From the NCBI GenBank assembly GCA_943704525.1, contig CALSCQ010002954.1, positions 1 to 11,735 of the forward strand: a stretch of 11,735 nt of DNA, given 5' to 3'. The notes beneath the pieces were generated by a model. The model ran no database searches, had not been told where the DNA came from, and saw only the letters and a program-made list of their open reading frames with translations. Both the position numbers and the translations under genes were made by a program. Position 1 is the first letter of the stretch; each line of letters opens with the position of its first letter. This document shows, one piece after another, positions 9,479-11,735 of this stretch. Source of the stretch: Pigoraptor vietnamica (lineage: Eukaryota; Opisthokonta; Filasterea).

Positions 9479-10581
9479 CACACGCACATACACAGACGCA
9501 TACTTCTCATTGCACCTCTGCGCAGCGCCTGTGGCCTGTCATGCTGAACAAGGGCAATTACGACGACGACCAAGAGTTCATTCTCAAGTATTTGAATGTG
9601 CGTCGCCGCGACGTCCGCGTTCCCTTGTCTCTCGCATGCACGGTCGTACAAATGCCGTGCATTGTATGTGCGACTCATCAATTCCTCCCTTCGTTTTCTT
9701 CTATCGCACACACACTCACTCTCACTCACTCACACACACACACTCACACACACTCACAACTCTTTTGCGCCCACAGTTTCTCCTGCGATTGTTTGAGATC
9801 GATCTCGCCAGTCGGCCAGACGACGTCAAGCGGTCCATGCAGGGGAAGCTTGCGAGCGCCACCTTCAAACAGACTGTCGGCTACATTAAGCCACTCCTCA
9901 GGCACCTCAAGAAAAGAGTGCGTCTGGCCGTCATTCGTGGCGTTGTGCTTGTGAAGCGCACGTGTGTGTGCGTGCGCTTTGTTCGTGTGCATGATGCCTT
10001 GTCTCGTCGATATCAGCCTCTCAACCTCCTGCCCTACCCTACCCTCCCCCCCCCCCCTAACGGGCGCAACAGACGCTGTCTCCGTCGATCCGCGAGTTCA
10101 TGGTGGAAATTGTGGACAGCATGCTTCAGCGCGAATACGTGCAGGCGAGCGACGCGTACCTTCGCATGGCGATTGGTAATGCGCCGTGGCCGATGGGCGT
10201 GACAATGGTCGGCATCCACTCGCGTCCGGGGAGAGAGAAAGTCGGAGAGAAGAACATTGCCCGTATCCGCACTCGCACGCGCTGTTGCCTTTGTTTGTAA
10301 TGGGTTGTTTTTCTTACCGTTGTTTGTCATTGAGCAGTCGTGTGTCACTGACTTGCATCGGGATGTCGAAGTGTCTGTCGGGATGTCGAAGTGTCTGCGC
10401 TGATGTGGTCGTGGGACCTTTGTTGGCGTGTGTGGGATTGTCTCGCTCATCCTATACCAAGCGTCTAGACTGCCTTCTGGCCACTTCCCCCCCCCCCCCC
10501 CCCCCCCCCCTGATGACCTTCTGCCAGCGGCGATTCCCAACGGACCCTTCCAAGTCTGTCGAGTACCAAAAACAAAGTTGA
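8009..10581 (+). CDS. PRPF18: Pre-mRNA-splicing factor 18 (Prp18), 3' part interrupted in this sequence
   Basis: Clear exons: 8009-8062, 8376-8459, 8748-8978, 9227-9373, 9526-9597, 9777-9917, 10073 to about 10262, and a terminal piece 10510-10581 (stop TGA). The first six introns are all phase 0. The protein opens [20 protein letters not shown], then [12 protein letters not shown]; a PRP4-like splicing-factor motif covers 82-112 ([20 protein letters not shown]); [20 protein letters not shown] begins at 124; [19 protein letters not shown] lies near 211-229; and the near-invariant [20 protein letters not shown] spans about 275-294. Prp18 acts with Slu7 and U5 snRNP to promote 3' splice-site choice and the second catalytic step. 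After [11 protein letters not shown] the expected ~17 residues (about HVLNDE...KR in relatives) are not visible in any frame. The end [19 protein letters not shown] reappears immediately after 24 C with no acceptor AG. Seven exons are firm; the exon 7 end (suggested donor GTATCC at 10263) and the last exon start are not. Confidence 0.93.
8072..8103 (+). repeat. (GT)16 microsatellite in PRPF18 intron 1
   Basis: Perfect GT run starting 9 nt after the donor GTGTGC; looser TG-rich sequence continues to about 8310 in this 313-nt intron. Confidence 0.97.
8497..8616 (+). repeat. (GT)23 and degenerate GT microsatellite in PRPF18 intron 2
   Basis: A perfect 46-nt GT run (8497-8542) is followed by GT with GTAT and GTGC interruptions to about 8616, all on the sense strand of the 288-nt intron. 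Confidence 0.97.
9036..9048. repeat. G13 homopolymer in PRPF18 intron 3
   Basis: Thirteen consecutive G after a GA-rich stretch. Homopolymer length is likely to be uncertain in the assembly. Confidence 0.9.
9424..9489. repeat. (CA)n microsatellite in PRPF18 intron 4
   Basis: CA repeat with CGCA interruptions on the sense strand. Orientation is opposite to most introns in the window, which carry GT on the sense strand. Intron 5 (9598-9776) has a similar CACACT/CACTCA tract at about 9708-9760. Confidence 0.95.
10046..10057. repeat. C12 tract and branch site before the PRPF18 exon 7 acceptor
   Basis: Twelve C are followed directly by CTAAC-like CCTAACG and then acceptor AACAG (AG 10071-10072). 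Here a poly-C run sits upstream of a good branch site and AG, unlike the C24 run at 10487-10510, which abuts coding sequence. Confidence 0.7.
10358..10397. repeat. 20-bp perfect tandem duplication
   Basis: TCGGGATGTCGAAGTGTCTG occurs at 10358-10377 and again at 10378-10397. It lies in the unexplained part of PRPF18 between exon 7 and the terminal piece, where a short conserved segment should be encoded. Confidence 0.95.
10487..10510. repeat. C24 homopolymer abutting PRPF18 terminal coding sequence
   Basis: Twenty-four C run directly into CTG ATG ACC, the codons for the conserved LMTF of Prp18. The two codons before it should encode Lys-Arg in relatives, so the run sits where coding sequence is expected. 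Confidence 0.95.
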
Positions 10582-10707
10582 GGGGTGTGAAAATGGCGCA
10601 AAGGGTTCAAGTGTGTGCTGGGTGTGGGAGGGACTTTGTCGGCGAGGATTTATCCACTGCTGCACGTACTCGCACGCGCATGTACACACGCGCACTTCCA
10701 CACAGCC
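10582..10707. other. Convergent spacer between PRPF18 and the LRR gene
   Basis: 126 nt between two convergent stop codons (TGA 10579-10581 and TAA on the minus strand at 10710-10708). There is no canonical AATAAA; the minus strand has GGATAAATCC near 10650. Nothing else is recognised. Confidence 0.6.
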
Positions 10708-11735
10708 TTAAGAGCCCATCATTGGCACTTCTTGAGTGTGTGCGGATTTACTGGAGGCAGCAGTGGTCGACCCCCCCGAGACCAAAACAGTGGTCGCTAT
10801 CATGCTGTTGCCGGACGCCCTAAACACTTTTGAGAATGCGACAGCCACGCGACCGAGCGCGGAAACGTCCCTTACGCTCGCGCACGCCTTCAGCGACAGC
10901 GTGTGCACGCCACCGAGGGAAGAGACATAGCTCACAAACTCACACCCTTCGAGGTCCAGATCGTGCACGTGACCAAGCGCGGAGACGTCCCTCACGGGGC
11001 AATGGCTGAGATCGAGCGTGTGGACGCCGACGAGCGCCGAGACGTCGCAAACTCCCGCGCAATGACTGAGGACGAGCGTGTGGATGCGTCCGAGAGCGGC
11101 GACGTCGCGCACACCCCTACAGCGACTGAGGTTAAGGCAGTAGACGCCGCCGAGCGCAGACACGTCGACGATGTGTGGGCACCCGCGCAAGTCCAGCGTG
11201 TGTACGCGCCCTAGGGACGACACGTCGCGCACGTTCGTGCAGCACAGCGTCAGAGTGTGGTTGTTGCCGAGGGACGAGACGTCCTCCACGTTCGTGCACC
11301 ACCCGAGATTAAGCGTGTGCACGTGACCCAGCGCAGACACATCGACCACTCCCTCGCAACCGTTGAGATCGAGCTCGTGGACGCCGCCGAGCGCAGAGAC
11401 GTCCTTCAAGCTCTTGCAGCGACTGAGGTCGAGCGTGTGCACGCGGCCAAGCGCGGAGACGTCGCTGACACCGGAGCCCCCCACGTCCAGCTGATGCACC
11501 CCGCCGAGCGCAGACACGTCCACAACGTTCTTGCAGTTGCGTATTCGCAGCGTGTGCACATTGGCCAGCGGCGAGACGTTCGAAATGGGGCAAGAGGCGA
11601 GGTCCACGGAGTGCGCGCCGGAGAAGACGGACGTGTCGGTGACGTCGCGGTTGCCGTACATGTCGATGCACAGACGATCGCGCGGAAGCGTGGCGTCTAC
11701 AATCGCACGTAACGCGCCGTCCGCGTAGTATCGGA
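10708..11735 (-). CDS. Leucine-rich-repeat protein, 5'-partial, uninterrupted
   Basis: The frame is open from the window edge (11735) to TAA at 10710-10708, at least 341 residues, with no intron needed. ATG 11661 is only the first Met in the window; the frame continues upstream of it (YYADGALRAIVDATLPRD), so the true start is probably outside. About 13 repeats follow, each 19-20 residues, consensus V-S-A-L-G-x-V-H-T-L-D-L-S-x-C-x-x-V-x-D, with the LxLxxC core of cysteine-bearing LRRs. The last repeat ends at VSALGRV and a Ser/Thr-rich tail of about 50 residues closes the protein (ends PMMGS). No signal peptide, membrane segment or F-box can be judged, as the N-terminus is missing. LRR arcs bind protein partners; the partner is unknown. 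The uninterrupted structure contrasts with neighbours averaging under 250 nt per exon. I recall similar VHTLDLS repeats from protists and giant viruses, but cannot verify it here. Confidence 0.85.
   Translation of the reverse strand, partial: RYYADGALRAIVDATLPRDRLCIDMYGNRDVTDTSVFSGAHSVDLASCPISNVSPLANVHTLRIRNCKNVVDVSALGGVHQLDVGGSGVSDVSALGRVHTLDLSRCKSLKDVSALGGVHELDLNGCEGVVDVSALGHVHTLNLGWCTNVEDVSSLGNNHTLTLCCTNVRDVSSLGRVHTLDLRGCPHIVDVSALGGVYCLNLSRCRGVRDVAALGRIHTLVLSHCAGVCDVSALVGVHTLDLSHCPVRDVSALGHVHDLDLEGCEFVSYVSSLGGVHTLSLKACASVRDVSALGRVAVAFSKVFRASGNSMIATTVLVSGGSTTAASSKSAHTQEVPMMGS
10840..11600 (-). repeat. About 60-bp coding tandem repeats of the LRR gene
   Basis: A 57-60 bp period is visible on the plus strand as recurring words such as GCCGAGCGCAGAGACGTC and GAGCGTGTGGA/CACGC. 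It corresponds to the codons of DVSALGG and VHTLDL. Near-identical codons in several copies suggest recent duplication or gene conversion between repeats. Confidence 0.85.

Noticed and set aside
10440-10530. Read-through PRPF18 exon with YTKRLDC and a poly-Pro run before LMTFCQ
   Set aside because: It does not resemble the conserved Prp18 helix, and a poly-Pro insertion inside the fold is implausible.
10840-11600. Regular ~60-bp repeats as a CRISPR-like array
   Set aside because: There are no constant repeats with unique spacers; the periodicity is explained by coding LRRs in eukaryotic DNA.
10903-11712. Plus-strand frames of 103 and 151 codons opposite the LRR gene
   Set aside because: Periodic antisense of the LRR repeats; the sense frame has a proper LRR consensus and is longer.
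1-11735. tRNA, rRNA, snRNA or transposon genes
   Set aside because: No cloverleaf boxes, rRNA words, terminal inverted repeats, transposase or reverse-transcriptase motifs were seen by eye; a covariance-model scan would be needed for a firm negative.

Overview
The window is nuclear DNA of an intron-rich, GC-rich microbial eukaryote. The evidence is multi-exon genes whose exons rejoin in phase to give recognisable eukaryotic proteins (Mediator subunit 4, Prp18, STK19, an eEF2K-like alpha-kinase), short introns of 100-313 nt full of (GT)n, and no bacterial operon structure. I cannot name the species from sequence alone.

Layout. (1) 1-918: no gene seen, presumed promoter and leader of the first gene. 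(2) 919-3205, plus: alpha-kinase, 4 exons, 616 aa, with a SHOCT-like helical hairpin before the kinase domain and a predicted C-terminal CaaX box (CSIL) on a 13-codon last exon. (3) 5375-3448, minus: STK19 homologue, 6 exons, 358 or 371 aa, convergent with the kinase gene. (4) 7473-5851, minus: Mediator subunit MED4, 5 exons, 242 aa. (5) 8009-10581, plus: splicing factor Prp18, at least 8 exons, divergent from MED4 across a 535-nt spacer with CCAAT and CRE-like motifs. Its 3' part is interrupted: about 17 conserved residues cannot be found, and the last readable exon piece directly abuts a run of 24 C. (6) 11735-10708, minus: a 5'-truncated, uninterrupted leucine-rich-repeat ORF with about 13 repeats of 19-20 residues.

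Three neighbours act in the nucleus in gene expression or repair: MED4 in Pol II initiation, Prp18 in the second step of splicing, STK19 in transcription-coupled repair. The kinase is probably cytosolic or membrane-attached. I see no sign that the genes form one pathway.

The points most worth following are: the predicted prenylation of an alpha-kinase through a separate mini-exon; a local 5' splice-site consensus GT[G/A][G/C/T]G with no A at +4 in 18 introns; the C24 break in PRPF18; and the intronless LRR ORF beside intron-rich genes. All exon coordinates are my manual calls, based on protein family conservation, reading phase and GT-AG boundaries; no transcript data were available.
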